Made by a program: the position numbers and the translations under genes. The notes under the pieces were generated by a model. That model had not been told where the DNA came from. It did not search any database and saw only the letters and a program-made list of their open reading frames with translations. DNA of 64,000 nucleotides from Moritella dasanensis ArB 0140. GTDB lineage: Bacteria; Pseudomonadota; Gammaproteobacteria; Enterobacterales; Moritellaceae. Numbering within the stretch: position 1 is the first letter of the stretch; every line of letters begins with the position of its first letter. Of the stretch, positions 25,672 through 33,738 are shown piece after piece. The DNA lies in assembly GCF_000276805.1 (NCBI RefSeq), contig NZ_AKXQ01000009.1, forward strand, positions 123,238 through 187,237, given 5' to 3'.

Positions 25672-25880
25672 AATTGCTCGCTTTTCTTAAATAGGAGAAG
25701 TTTCATCATAGAGCCTTCAAAGAAGATTGCAAAATTAATAATAGCGTAAGTAGGTATAGATCAAAAAAAACCTCAATAAAACGTACACTTGAGATTAGTG
25801 TAGGTCACAATTCAAGCAATTACCTACATTCCACAACACTTACTGTTTATTTAACGCCAATTGATACTGAAATAGTCCGG

Positions 25881-26498
25881 TTATGATAATAAAGACGACG
25901 TAATGACTTCATATAACAACGCGTGACCCGCACTGTTTGGATGTAAACCATCAGCCGTTAGGTACGCTTCTTTATCCGCATTAAATGGCGTGTAAACATC
26001 AATTAATGCCACATCGTACTTCACAGACAAGTCTAATAAGGCCTTATTATAATGATTGATTGTTGCATCATCGCGAATACGCTGATTGATATTGGGAATA
26101 CCATCAAGATGAGCGGCGATTGGCGTCACATTGATTAATACCACAGAAGCGCCTTTCTCAAGCGCAAACTCAATACAGTGGCTTAAATTGTGAATATAAG
26201 AGCCGATAACGACAAGATGCTCACCGTCTTCACAAGCTAGATCATTTGCACCATAACCAAATAACACGGTATTGTTATTATCAGCACTGAGCCGAGTCAC
26301 ACATTCAGGTTGAAAACGTTGTATCAGACCATCAGTGGTTTCACCGCTAATACCCATATTAAAAACACTTACTCTGTCTTGATCTGTTTCCAAAAATTGT
26401 TTAATTAGTCGCGTTTTAATACGGTCTGCCCAACCACCATAGACAGCGTCACTTTCACCGCGTGTAATGCTATCACCAAAACAAATTATGCTCGCCAT
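25881..26498 (-). CDS. SGNH/GDSL-family hydrolase
   Basis: 205-residue cytoplasmic SGNH hydrolase. Block I ICFGDSITRG carries the nucleophile serine, block III is FGYGANDL (Gly and Asn oxyanion-hole residues), and block V is DGLHPNSAGH with the catalytic Asp and His. No signal peptide, so it is not a secreted TesA/TAP-type lipase. The family includes acyl-protein and lysophospholipid esterases and rhamnogalacturonan acetylesterases; substrate cannot be told. Confidence 0.88.
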   Translation of the reverse strand: MASIICFGDSITRGESDAVYGGWADRIKTRLIKQFLETDQDRVSVFNMGISGETTDGLIQRFQPECVTRLSADNNNTVLFGYGANDLACEDGEHLVVIGSYIHNLSHCIEFALEKGASVVLINVTPIAAHLDGIPNINQRIRDDATINHYNKALLDLSVKYDVALIDVYTPFNADKEAYLTADGLHPNSAGHALLYEVITSSLLS

Positions 26499-26658
26499 GT
26501 ACCCTAACTCCGAAAGTATTATGTAATTACCTGAGAAAGCAAAATACTACAAATCTATTTATAACACTATACATAAAACTATGCTTAAAACTCTGCATAA
26601 AACCATATAGGAAACGACATACAAAGCCCAATGCATAGGTAACTGTATATGTCGGACT

Positions 26659-28644
26659 TTAATCTAGGGCGATAATTTGATTACGACCCGTGTGCTTGGC
26701 TTTGTATAACCGTTCGTCGGCGCGTTTAAGTAATTCAGTGTGGCTAGCCATGAACTCTGCAGCTGGAATATCAGTGACAGCACCAATTGATAATGTGATA
26801 TTAATGTCGCCTGCTGGTGTCGATACAGGTTCATCTATTATTGCCGACCACACTTTTTCTAACGTTTGTAGGCTTGTTATATCGCCTTGATTTTCAATAA
26901 CACAGATAAACTCTTCCCCACCCCAACGAATAATTAAATCTGATGACGGTAAATTCAACAAGAAACGTTTTGAAACTTCAATTAAAACGATATCGCCAAC
27001 ATCATGACCATAATTATCGTTAACCGCTTTGAAATGATCAAGATCCATAATTGCGAGGGTAAAGCTTGAATCTCGAGAAGTGGAACGACCTTGCCTTAAA
27101 CGCTGTATGAAGTAATCAAAATAACGGCGGTTATATAAGCCTGTTAATGCATCCCTTGTTGATAACTCGACTAAGTTGCTATTTGAATACTGCAATAATT
27201 GGTTTTTATTCTTAATGTCGAGATTCTTTTTAAGAACATAACCAAGGGCTAGCAAAACACAAAATGTCACGCCCAAAATAACCCGAGTCACCAGTGTTTG
27301 TGTCTCTAACTCAAGATCTTGTATTTCATTCTTGGTTTTTAACAGCGCGAGTTCATTACGAGATGTTTCAGCATTAAACGATTCTTCGAGCAGGTATAAT
27401 TCGCTTTGGCGCTGATCAAACAATACTTCCTTGTCACCTAAATAATACAGCTTAAAATACTTCAAAGCCTCGCCATCATTACCTAACTTCTCATATGCTT
27501 CGGATAACAGCTTCTGGGTACTGGTAATATAAGCGGTGTGGGCTATTTTATTATTTTCTTTAATCGCGGCATTTAGATCTTCAATGGCTGCATTATAGTT
27601 GCCCAACGCCATATTACTGTGCGCTTTACTTTTATAACAAAGGCCGCGTTGCAAGGGTAAATCTTGTATCCCTGCTAAATGAAGGCAACGTTCAGATTCC
27701 GTGATTGCAGATTCGTATTGCTGTTCTAGATAAAGCACATTGGATAGACTGTTTAACACGATGGCCTGTAATCTTGTACTGGAATCTTTTTCGAGTGTTT
27801 CTTTAGCATCAACATAAGCCTGACGCGCTTTTATGGCATCACCTAAACGGAAATAGACATTAGATTCATTCGTCAACAAGATCGACATAATCGCAGGCTC
27901 TAAGCGTTTATCTTGGCGATATATTTCCTTTGCCTGATCAATATACGCAATTGCCTTGTTCCACTCTTCTAAGTAAATATAAATAACCGCTAAGTTACCG
28001 ATAATTTTACTATGATATAAATGCTTTGGGTTTGTCTCGACTAGCTTTAAACCTTGATGAAAATAGTCTTGCGCTTTGCCATATTCGCTGGACAGAATAC
28101 TAATCACACCCAATGAATTATAAGATTTGATTAAGAGTTTTTCGTCATTAATCTCTTTTGCAATCTTTACTGATTCATTTAAATAGTCGAGTGCAGTATC
28201 AAGATCACCACGTTTGGTTCGCTCTATTGCCAATTCTGATAAGGCGCTGGCTTTTACCCATTGCAAATTTTCTTGTTCAGCGAGAAGAAGTAATTGTGTA
28301 GCATAAGTGAAAGCATCATCAATACGACCTAAACGTAACATGATGTTATTCATGGCCATAAAATAATAAGCTTGGTATAGAGGATGGTCTTTAAATGTGC
28401 GCTGTTCAGCCAGTAGGTTAATTTTGATTAACGCTTCATCACCATCAAATCGAGAGAGATCGAGAATTTCAAGTAAAGTGTTACCATGAGGTAATTTTGC
28501 AAGTAATTCGTCAGGGGAAAATACCACAGTGGTATTTGCTTCAACAGGCAGATGATTATCGAACAAGCCAAATGGACGCAGCATAAATAGCAATAGACTA
28601 ACCCCTACGACTAAAATAATACTAACCGATTTAATTATCTTCAT
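26659..28644 (-). CDS. TPR-repeat membrane diguanylate cyclase (GGDEF)
   Basis: 661-residue signalling protein. An N-terminal TM or uncleaved signal (about 7-22) is followed by a periplasmic region of about 400 residues made of tetratricopeptide repeats (several LGxxxxAxxxYxxAL-like repeats, for example YGKAQDYFHQGLKLV and YNAAIEDLNAAIKEN), a predicted coiled coil, a second TM near 462-480, and a C-terminal GGDEF domain. The active site is RWGGEEF and the domain start TRDALTGLYNRRYFD is intact, so it should make c-di-GMP. No EAL domain. The large TPR sensor domain suggests protein-peptide input; its ligand is unknown. No partner gene is adjacent. Confidence 0.92.
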   Translation of the reverse strand: MKIIKSVSIILVVGVSLLLFMLRPFGLFDNHLPVEANTTVVFSPDELLAKLPHGNTLLEILDLSRFDGDEALIKINLLAEQRTFKDHPLYQAYYFMAMNNIMLRLGRIDDAFTYATQLLLLAEQENLQWVKASALSELAIERTKRGDLDTALDYLNESVKIAKEINDEKLLIKSYNSLGVISILSSEYGKAQDYFHQGLKLVETNPKHLYHSKIIGNLAVIYIYLEEWNKAIAYIDQAKEIYRQDKRLEPAIMSILLTNESNVYFRLGDAIKARQAYVDAKETLEKDSSTRLQAIVLNSLSNVLYLEQQYESAITESERCLHLAGIQDLPLQRGLCYKSKAHSNMALGNYNAAIEDLNAAIKENNKIAHTAYITSTQKLLSEAYEKLGNDGEALKYFKLYYLGDKEVLFDQRQSELYLLEESFNAETSRNELALLKTKNEIQDLELETQTLVTRVILGVTFCVLLALGYVLKKNLDIKNKNQLLQYSNSNLVELSTRDALTGLYNRRYFDYFIQRLRQGRSTSRDSSFTLAIMDLDHFKAVNDNYGHDVGDIVLIEVSKRFLLNLPSSDLIIRWGGEEFICVIENQGDITSLQTLEKVWSAIIDEPVSTPAGDINITLSIGAVTDIPAAEFMASHTELLKRADERLYKAKHTGRNQIIALD

Positions 28645-28717
28645 TATCTACGCCAAGTAATACCAAGAGCCTGTATTCTATTGAATAAATAATACCATGC
28701 CAACCCAAATAAAATAA

Positions 28718-28755
28718 AGCCAGTAACTACATTATCATTTAAGTAGCTACTGGCT
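28718..28755 (-). terminator. Terminator after the yceI operon
   Basis: A 13-bp stem with one mismatch (AGCCAGTAACTAC / GTAGCTACTGGCT) lies 18 bp beyond the yceI stop; on the minus strand it is followed by a T-rich tract. Confidence 0.7.
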
Positions 28756-28772
28756 TATATTAATAGGCTATT

Positions 28773-29360
28773 TTATTGGCGAACACCTTCAATATTCAAT
28801 GTCATTTGAACATGAGTAGAAGCTGGACCAAGGTTAGTCGTAATGCCGTAATCAGTTAATTTAAGATCCGTTTCGCCAGTAAAACCAACACGGTAGCCAC
28901 CCCAAGGATCTGAACCTTCACCAATCTTAGTCACAGGGAAAGTAATCGTTTTAGTAACACCTTTAAGCGTGAAATCACCTGTTACTGTACCATTATGTGC
29001 ATCCGTGAATGCCATGCTTTGACTTTGGAATGTTGCTTTAGGGAATTTTTTCACATCTAGAAAGTCATCACTTTTTAAATGTTTATCACGTTCAGCATGG
29101 TTTGAATCTAAACTTGCAGTATCAATAACCATGTTGATTTGTGATGCATTTGGTGACTTGGCATCATAAGAGAAACCACCGTCAAATGTATTGAAACGAC
29201 CGAGTAACCAGCTGTAACCTAAATGCTTAATTTTAAACTGCACAGAAGCATGCGCACCTGCAACATCAACTTTATAGTCAGCAGCTTGCGCTACGTTTGG
29301 TGCCACTGCGGCGAATAGTGAACTTGCTGCAATGGCAGCGGCTAAGATTTGCTTTTTCAT
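28773..29360 (-). CDS. yceI: YceI-family periplasmic lipid-binding protein
   Basis: 195 residues from ATG 29360, which has AAGGA upstream and opens a signal peptide ending in VAQA; E. coli YceI has 191. The core is the YceI lipocalin-like beta barrel: VDVAGAHASVQFKIKHLGYSWLLGRF, then DTASLDSNHAERDKHLKSDDF and LKGVTKTITFPV. YceI proteins bind polyisoprenoid or fatty-acid-like lipids in the periplasm. It follows the cytochrome b561 gene by 65 bp, the same pairing as yceJ-yceI in E. coli. Confidence 0.93.
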   Translation of the reverse strand: MKKQILAAAIAASSLFAAVAPNVAQAADYKVDVAGAHASVQFKIKHLGYSWLLGRFNTFDGGFSYDAKSPNASQINMVIDTASLDSNHAERDKHLKSDDFLDVKKFPKATFQSQSMAFTDAHNGTVTGDFTLKGVTKTITFPVTKIGEGSDPWGGYRVGFTGETDLKLTDYGITTNLGPASTHVQMTLNIEGVRQ

Positions 29361-29425
29361 CTGATAATCCTTCATTATTTTTATATTTAATTGATTTTTA
29401 CAATGCGTAAAGTGACAGTCGGTTA

Positions 29426-29977
29426 CTATTTTTTGACTTTAAACATACGTACTAACGTATTATTCTTATTAATAAAATGGTGCTTAATCGCGGCTAACCC
29501 ATGGACGCCAGCTAAGATAATTAACGCCCATGCCAAAATCTCGTGTATGTCACCTGCAATATCTTCTTGGTTGTCGATAGAGAATGGGATTGCGGGTATC
29601 GTAAATAACTCAAACACGTTGATACCACGGCCATCTGCTGTCGAGATTAAGTACCCTGTTAACATTAATGTAAACATAAGCAGGTATAGACCGAGATGCA
29701 CTAAATGCGCACTTTTCAATTCAAATTTGCTAGCATGTTCATCAGCGCTGTCAGGGTTTATATTAATGCAGCGCCACAGTGTGCGGATAAATAATAGACC
29801 AAGTAACAGAATACCGATGCTTTTATGCAAATCGAGTGAGCCTTTGTACCAAGCATCGTAATAAGTCAGCTCTACCATGTATAAGCCTAGGCCAAACATG
29901 CCAAAAATGGTCAGTGCCATAAGCCAGTGCAATAAAATGGCTACCCAGCCATAAGCCGTTTTCGTATTTTTTAACAT
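29426..29977 (-). CDS. yceJ: Cytochrome b561-family protein (YceJ-like)
   Basis: 183-residue integral membrane dihaem cytochrome b. Four TMs are visible, with candidate haem-ligand histidines in ILLHWLMAL, LDLHKSIG, the SAHLVHLGLYL segment and AGVHGLAAIKHHF. It belongs to the bacterial cytochrome b561 superfamily, which passes electrons across the membrane from quinol. Upstream of and co-directional with yceI, the common operon. Divergent LysR gene follows at 30139. Confidence 0.88.
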   Translation of the reverse strand: MLKNTKTAYGWVAILLHWLMALTIFGMFGLGLYMVELTYYDAWYKGSLDLHKSIGILLLGLLFIRTLWRCININPDSADEHASKFELKSAHLVHLGLYLLMFTLMLTGYLISTADGRGINVFELFTIPAIPFSIDNQEDIAGDIHEILAWALIILAGVHGLAAIKHHFINKNNTLVRMFKVKK

Positions 29978-30138
29978 TCGAATATGTCCCCTACATCAGT
30001 TCATTAATAATACGGTGATTGTGACTATTAAAAAATAGTGATTAATGCGAAACTATTGTGCATAAATGCACAGAACTTTTTCAGCCATTTAAAAGCTCCT
30101 TTTAATTAGCCAACAACCACTTAACAAAGAATGGTCAT

Positions 30139-31035
30139 ATGAAAAACATTTCTTGGGATGATTACAAAATAGCGTATCAAGTTGCCATTGATGGTAGCTT
30201 AAGCCAAGCAGGTAAATCGCTAAATATCAACCATGCGACCGTACTACGACGTATTAATCAGCTCGAAACAGCCTTGGAAGTTAAATTATTTTTTCGGCAC
30301 CAGCGTGGTTATAAACTGACAGACGCAGGTGCGATCTTACTCGCGGAATTGCCCGGCCTAATAACCCGCTTTAGTAAACTAGAGCATCAGCTACAGAATG
30401 TAGAAAGTAATATTAGCGGTGAGCTACGTATCTCCACCATCAGTTCCTATTCTTCACAGCTAGCACCTGCATTAAAGGCTTTCAGAGACATCTATCCAGC
30501 AATACGTATTATATTATTGTCGACAGATGACATAGTGCCATTAGAATCTGGCGCTGCGCACGTCTCTTTACGCGTTGGTCCAAAGCCAAACGGCACAGAT
30601 TTAATTGTCAAAAAGTTAACGAATTTTACAACAAATTATTACGCTTCTGCTGAGTACGTTAAAGAATTTGGCCAACCGACAACAAATAGTACACTCAATG
30701 ATCACCAGTGGGTCTTGCCGACACCAGATAAGTATCGGATCCCTTTTGTGCGTCATATCGTTGAACATATTGATAAAGACAAGATTGTATTTCAGAGCAG
30801 CCACTTTCCGGATGTAAGCCAAGCTGTCATTGCAGGAATGGGGATTGGGCCTATCGGGGAGCATCAAGCCAAGCGATACCCATCATTGGTACAAGTGGTA
30901 TTAAACTCACCAGATTCTGAAGAGGCTATGTGGTTTGTTTATCATAAAGATTCAAAGCACAGCGCCCGCGTGAAGTGTTTTTATGAATTTTTGCTTAAAC
31001 GCTTAGAAAGTTTAACTGCTTTGGACGCTAGATAG
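30139..31035 (+). CDS. LysR-family regulator, divergent from the cytochrome b561 operon
   Basis: 298-residue LysR-type regulator. N-terminal winged helix at about 1-65 (DGSLSQAGKSLNINHATVLRRINQLE), then the periplasmic-binding-like effector domain, starting around 90 (GELRISTISSYSSQLAPALK). Its helix-turn-helix is the short HTH form found in a subset of LysR proteins lacking the usual first helix spacing. Divergent placement suggests control of cytochrome b561-yceI. Convergent with the FMN reductase across a strong terminator. Confidence 0.88.
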   Translation: MKNISWDDYKIAYQVAIDGSLSQAGKSLNINHATVLRRINQLETALEVKLFFRHQRGYKLTDAGAILLAELPGLITRFSKLEHQLQNVESNISGELRISTISSYSSQLAPALKAFRDIYPAIRIILLSTDDIVPLESGAAHVSLRVGPKPNGTDLIVKKLTNFTTNYYASAEYVKEFGQPTTNSTLNDHQWVLPTPDKYRIPFVRHIVEHIDKDKIVFQSSHFPDVSQAVIAGMGIGPIGEHQAKRYPSLVQVVLNSPDSEEAMWFVYHKDSKHSARVKCFYEFLLKRLESLTALDAR

Positions 31036-31080
31036 AAGATTGACGAAATCTAGCCAGAAATATAGTTTCTCGCGAATAAA

Positions 31081-31115
31081 AAACGCTTGCTTATTATCTT
31101 TATAAGCAAGCGTTT
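31081..31115. terminator. Bidirectional terminator, perfect 14-bp stem
   Basis: AAACGCTTGCTTAT and ATAAGCAAGCGTTT with a 7-nt loop between the convergent LysR gene and the FMN reductase gene. Confidence 0.8.
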
Positions 31116-31157
31116 AAATGTCGAACACAGATTAATATCAACCAATTCACGAGCAGA

Positions 31158-31697
31158 TTATTTTAACGTAGCAAGTGCATCTTCGAGCTGTGTCTGTATT
31201 TCTTCGTTGCGTAATTGACCTGTTTCCATATCAAAATTATCGTAAAAACTCCCCACTGAAAGCGAGGCTTTTACTTCGCCAGCAAAATAAGGTGCAGATC
31301 CTGTTGCAGCCGCTAATACACTTCCTGCGCCACCGGGACCAGGTGAAGTCGCTAACATAAGCATTTTTTTGCCTTGATAGACCTTTGGATCAATACGCGA
31401 AGTCCAATCGAATAAGTTTTTAAATGCAGCGGTATATGAACCATTGTGTTCTGCATACGAAATGATAATCGCATCAACACTGCCTATTTTGTCGTAAAAC
31501 GCTTGTGCTTGCTGTGGAATACCGCTTTCTGTTTCACGATCAATACTATACAACGCCATTTCAAAGTCATTAATATCAATCACTTCAACTTCAGCATTGG
31601 TGATCACCTTTGACGTTAATACCTCACCTGCATAACTCACGAGTTGCTTGTTAATTGATTGACGACTGTTACTTGCTGCTAATGCTAAAACTTTCAT
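31158..31697 (-). CDS. NADPH-dependent FMN reductase-family protein
   Basis: 179-residue flavodoxin-fold oxidoreductase (FMN_red family). Nucleotide-binding start ALAASNSRQSINKQLV, then the IISYAEHNGSYTAAFKNLFDW FMN contact loop and KKMLMLATSPGPGGAGSV. Such enzymes reduce FMN, quinones or azo compounds with NAD(P)H in the cytoplasm. AGGA lies 6 nt upstream of ATG. It is divergent from the second LysR gene, a typical quinone/oxidative-stress regulator pair. Confidence 0.88.
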   Translation of the reverse strand: MKVLALAASNSRQSINKQLVSYAGEVLTSKVITNAEVEVIDINDFEMALYSIDRETESGIPQQAQAFYDKIGSVDAIIISYAEHNGSYTAAFKNLFDWTSRIDPKVYQGKKMLMLATSPGPGGAGSVLAAATGSAPYFAGEVKASLSVGSFYDNFDMETGQLRNEEIQTQLEDALATLK

Positions 31698-31901
31698 GGT
31701 GATTCCTTTTAAAATTCGATTTGTAAATGCGGTTTATACGTTTGCTATTCTTAACTACTGTCTCGCATGCAAACTTGATAAGTTCATAATAGAGTAAGCA
31801 TAGCAAAAGATTAATAGCATGAATGGCAAATGATTATTTCCATATGACTCTTAATTGACTAAGATGGGGGTTATTCACATACTAATAGAAAAGGATTTGA
31901 T

Positions 31902-32816
31902 TTGGCTTATAACGCGCAACTGCTCAACGGCATGGTCATATTTGTGGAAGTCGTCAATACGGGCAGCTTTACTCTAGCCGCTCAAAGTAGTGGCCATTCT
32001 ACTTCCTATATTAGTAAAGAAATTAATAAACTAGAATCGAGACTTGGCGTGCGCCTCATGCACAGAACCACTCGCTCACTGCGCCTGACGCCCGAAGGCG
32101 AGATCTACTTTCTACAATGCCAACAGATAATGAGTGATGCAGAGCAAGCAGAAGAAACCCTAAACGGCCGTCAATTAGAGCCTAAAGGCACATTACGCGT
32201 CAGCTGCCCGACCAGTTTTGGTAATTCTCGGATGCAAACCATATTCTCACAGTTTCTAAACCTCTACCCACAAGTTAACCTCGAGTTAGATTTAGATAAC
32301 CGTAAAGTCGATATGGTCACAGAAGGCTTTGATGTACTCATCCGAGGCTCTGCGCAGCTAGACGACTCAACGTTCATCAGCAAGAGAATATTCAACTCTT
32401 ACGGTGTCACAATAGCCTCACCGGATTATCTGCAACAACATGGCACGCCACAAGTACTCGCTGACCTTGCGCAACATAAAATCATTAGTTACAGCAACCT
32501 GAAACAACCTAATACTTGGTCTTTAAAGCATAGCTCTGGCCAGCAACACCAGATCCAAGTCGAAAGCAGAGTTCTAACTAACAGCTCTGAAATGGAGCTA
32601 TCTTTATGCCTTGCAGGGCACGGGATCACCAGAATGCCTCGCTTTAATCTTGGCGATGAAATAGAAACGGGTAAATTAATCGAATTGTTTAATGACTATC
32701 AACATCAAGAAATCAATGTCTACTTGATTTACCCGAGTCGTAAATACGTCTCTTCAAAGGTAAGGCACTTCATTGACTTTGTCACTGCAGAATTGTCAGA
32801 AGACAACATAGTTTGA
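31902..32816 (+). CDS. LysR-family regulator with TTG start
   Basis: 304-residue LysR regulator. The best start is TTG 31902, preceded by AAAGGAT at a normal distance; it gives MAYNAQLLNGMVIFVEVV, a canonical N-terminus, whereas the next ATG would cut into helix 1. Winged helix at about 1-65 (SFTLAAQSSGHSTSYISKEINKLE), then the effector domain (GTLRVSCPTSFGNSRMQTIF...). Divergent from the FMN reductase, the likely target; the CrgA/AaeR-like type often responds to quinones or electrophiles. Confidence 0.88.
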   Translation: MAYNAQLLNGMVIFVEVVNTGSFTLAAQSSGHSTSYISKEINKLESRLGVRLMHRTTRSLRLTPEGEIYFLQCQQIMSDAEQAEETLNGRQLEPKGTLRVSCPTSFGNSRMQTIFSQFLNLYPQVNLELDLDNRKVDMVTEGFDVLIRGSAQLDDSTFISKRIFNSYGVTIASPDYLQQHGTPQVLADLAQHKIISYSNLKQPNTWSLKHSSGQQHQIQVESRVLTNSSEMELSLCLAGHGITRMPRFNLGDEIETGKLIELFNDYQHQEINVYLIYPSRKYVSSKVRHFIDFVTAELSEDNIV

Positions 32817-33020
32817 GCGTTCGTTGGGTATTCTTCTGCTTTCAAGGTATCGACATTTTAACTGTCTCAGAAGAGCAGCAATTAGTGCTGAATATTAAAG
32901 TGCGAAATCGAATAATTATTGATTGTATGGGCCCACATATCAACAAATTTATGCATAAAACGGGGTGTGGAATGTCGGATAAAAAAACAAAATAATAATA
33001 TTATTCTACATTTCTGATAT

Positions 33021-33046
33021 AAAAAGCACTCATTTGAGTGCTTTTT
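33021..33046 (+). terminator. Rho-independent terminator after the LysR gene
   Basis: AAAAAGCACTCA / TGAGTGCTTTTT stem with a 2-nt loop, followed by T-rich sequence on the plus strand. Confidence 0.8.
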
Positions 33047-33057
33047 GTTGTTATTTT

Positions 33058-33091
33058 AATTATTAATTATTAATTATTAATTATTAATTAT
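33058..33091. repeat. 7-bp tandem repeat (ATTAATT), about five copies
   Basis: Unit ATTAATT repeats head-to-tail up to the stop codon (33088) of the small membrane-protein gene. Confidence 0.7.
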
Positions 33092-33426
33092 AGTGTGCCG
33101 ATTCTAAATATGAATAGAACAAACATTAGAACCCAAAATTTAATAGCAATAACAACACTGTCGTACCAGCTTAGGATGAAAATGTTGATACCGTCAGCCC
33201 AAGTATATTCGCCAAGCACTGACGAGTAGATAGCAGTTAAAAACCCAAATATTAATCGACCGACACATAGAATCACACCAGCAAGCATGTGCTGAGCAAC
33301 TGAAAATGAAGCCGTAAATGCAGTTAATTGTTGAATTAAATCTGTTTTTAAATAAACAATTACAAATAGAATAATAAGAATTGTTCCGATAGTGTTAAAC
33401 ATTTTTGATTTTTTTATTTTGCTCAC
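33088..33426 (-). CDS. Small membrane protein, hypothetical
   Basis: 112 residues from a GTG (33426), or 104 from ATG 33402; neither has a clear Shine-Dalgarno site. Three hydrophobic segments (about 12-28, 42-64, 90-108) separated by a polar loop with EYTWADG. No family recognised. It lies between the LysR terminator and the efflux operon, with a 7-bp repeat at its 3' end. Coding status is plausible but not certain. Confidence 0.5.
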   Translation of the reverse strand: MSKIKKSKMFNTIGTILIILFVIVYLKTDLIQQLTAFTASFSVAQHMLAGVILCVGRLIFGFLTAIYSSVLGEYTWADGINIFILSWYDSVVIAIKFWVLMFVLFIFRIGTL

Positions 33427-33466
33427 CGATGTATCTATGAATGTATGAATGTATTTATTTTGTTAT

Positions 33467-33676
33467 TCATATAATAACAAAAAGTAGTATAAAACTGCCA
33501 CTCAAAAAGGCGATTATTGCGACCGTGGCGGTCAGAACAATGACAAGGCTGTGACTGCTGCGCCGGTTCATCGGCGCATTAAATATGCCACTAAAGGCAA
33601 CCACAAGGGTAAAATCATTTGACGACTCTATGAGGTGGTGATCATATACTCTCTTTTGAGAGTAAAAAAGACACAC
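33467..33676 (-). CDS. Possible small single-TM protein
   Basis: 69-residue frame whose C-terminal half (after LVVAFSGIFNAPMNRRSS) is one TM segment. It vaguely recalls DUF2970-like proteins (short segment, basic patch, TM), but the match is weak and no convincing ribosome-binding site is seen. The 33.4-33.7 kb gap holds nothing else except the IR ACTCTC-TTTT-GAGAGT at 33647-33662. Treat as doubtful. Confidence 0.25.
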   Translation of the reverse strand: MCLFYSQKRVYDHHLIESSNDFTLVVAFSGIFNAPMNRRSSHSLVIVLTATVAIIAFLSGSFILLFVII

Positions 33677-33683
33677 ACATACA

Positions 33684-33710
33684 AAACAAGCGCCATATAG
33701 GCGCTTGTTT
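33684..33710. terminator. Bidirectional terminator near the efflux operon end
   Basis: AAACAAGCGCC / GGCGCTTGTTT stem with a 5-nt loop and T-rich flanks on both strands; it ends the minus-strand efflux operon (stop at 33739). Confidence 0.75.
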
Positions 33711-33738
33711 TTATTATTATTAAAGAAAATGGTCGGTA

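Noticed and set aside
32813..32995. 60-residue plus-strand ORF overlapping the LysR end
   Set aside because: It overlaps the end of the LysR gene, has no family match or RBS, and lies just before the LysR terminator.
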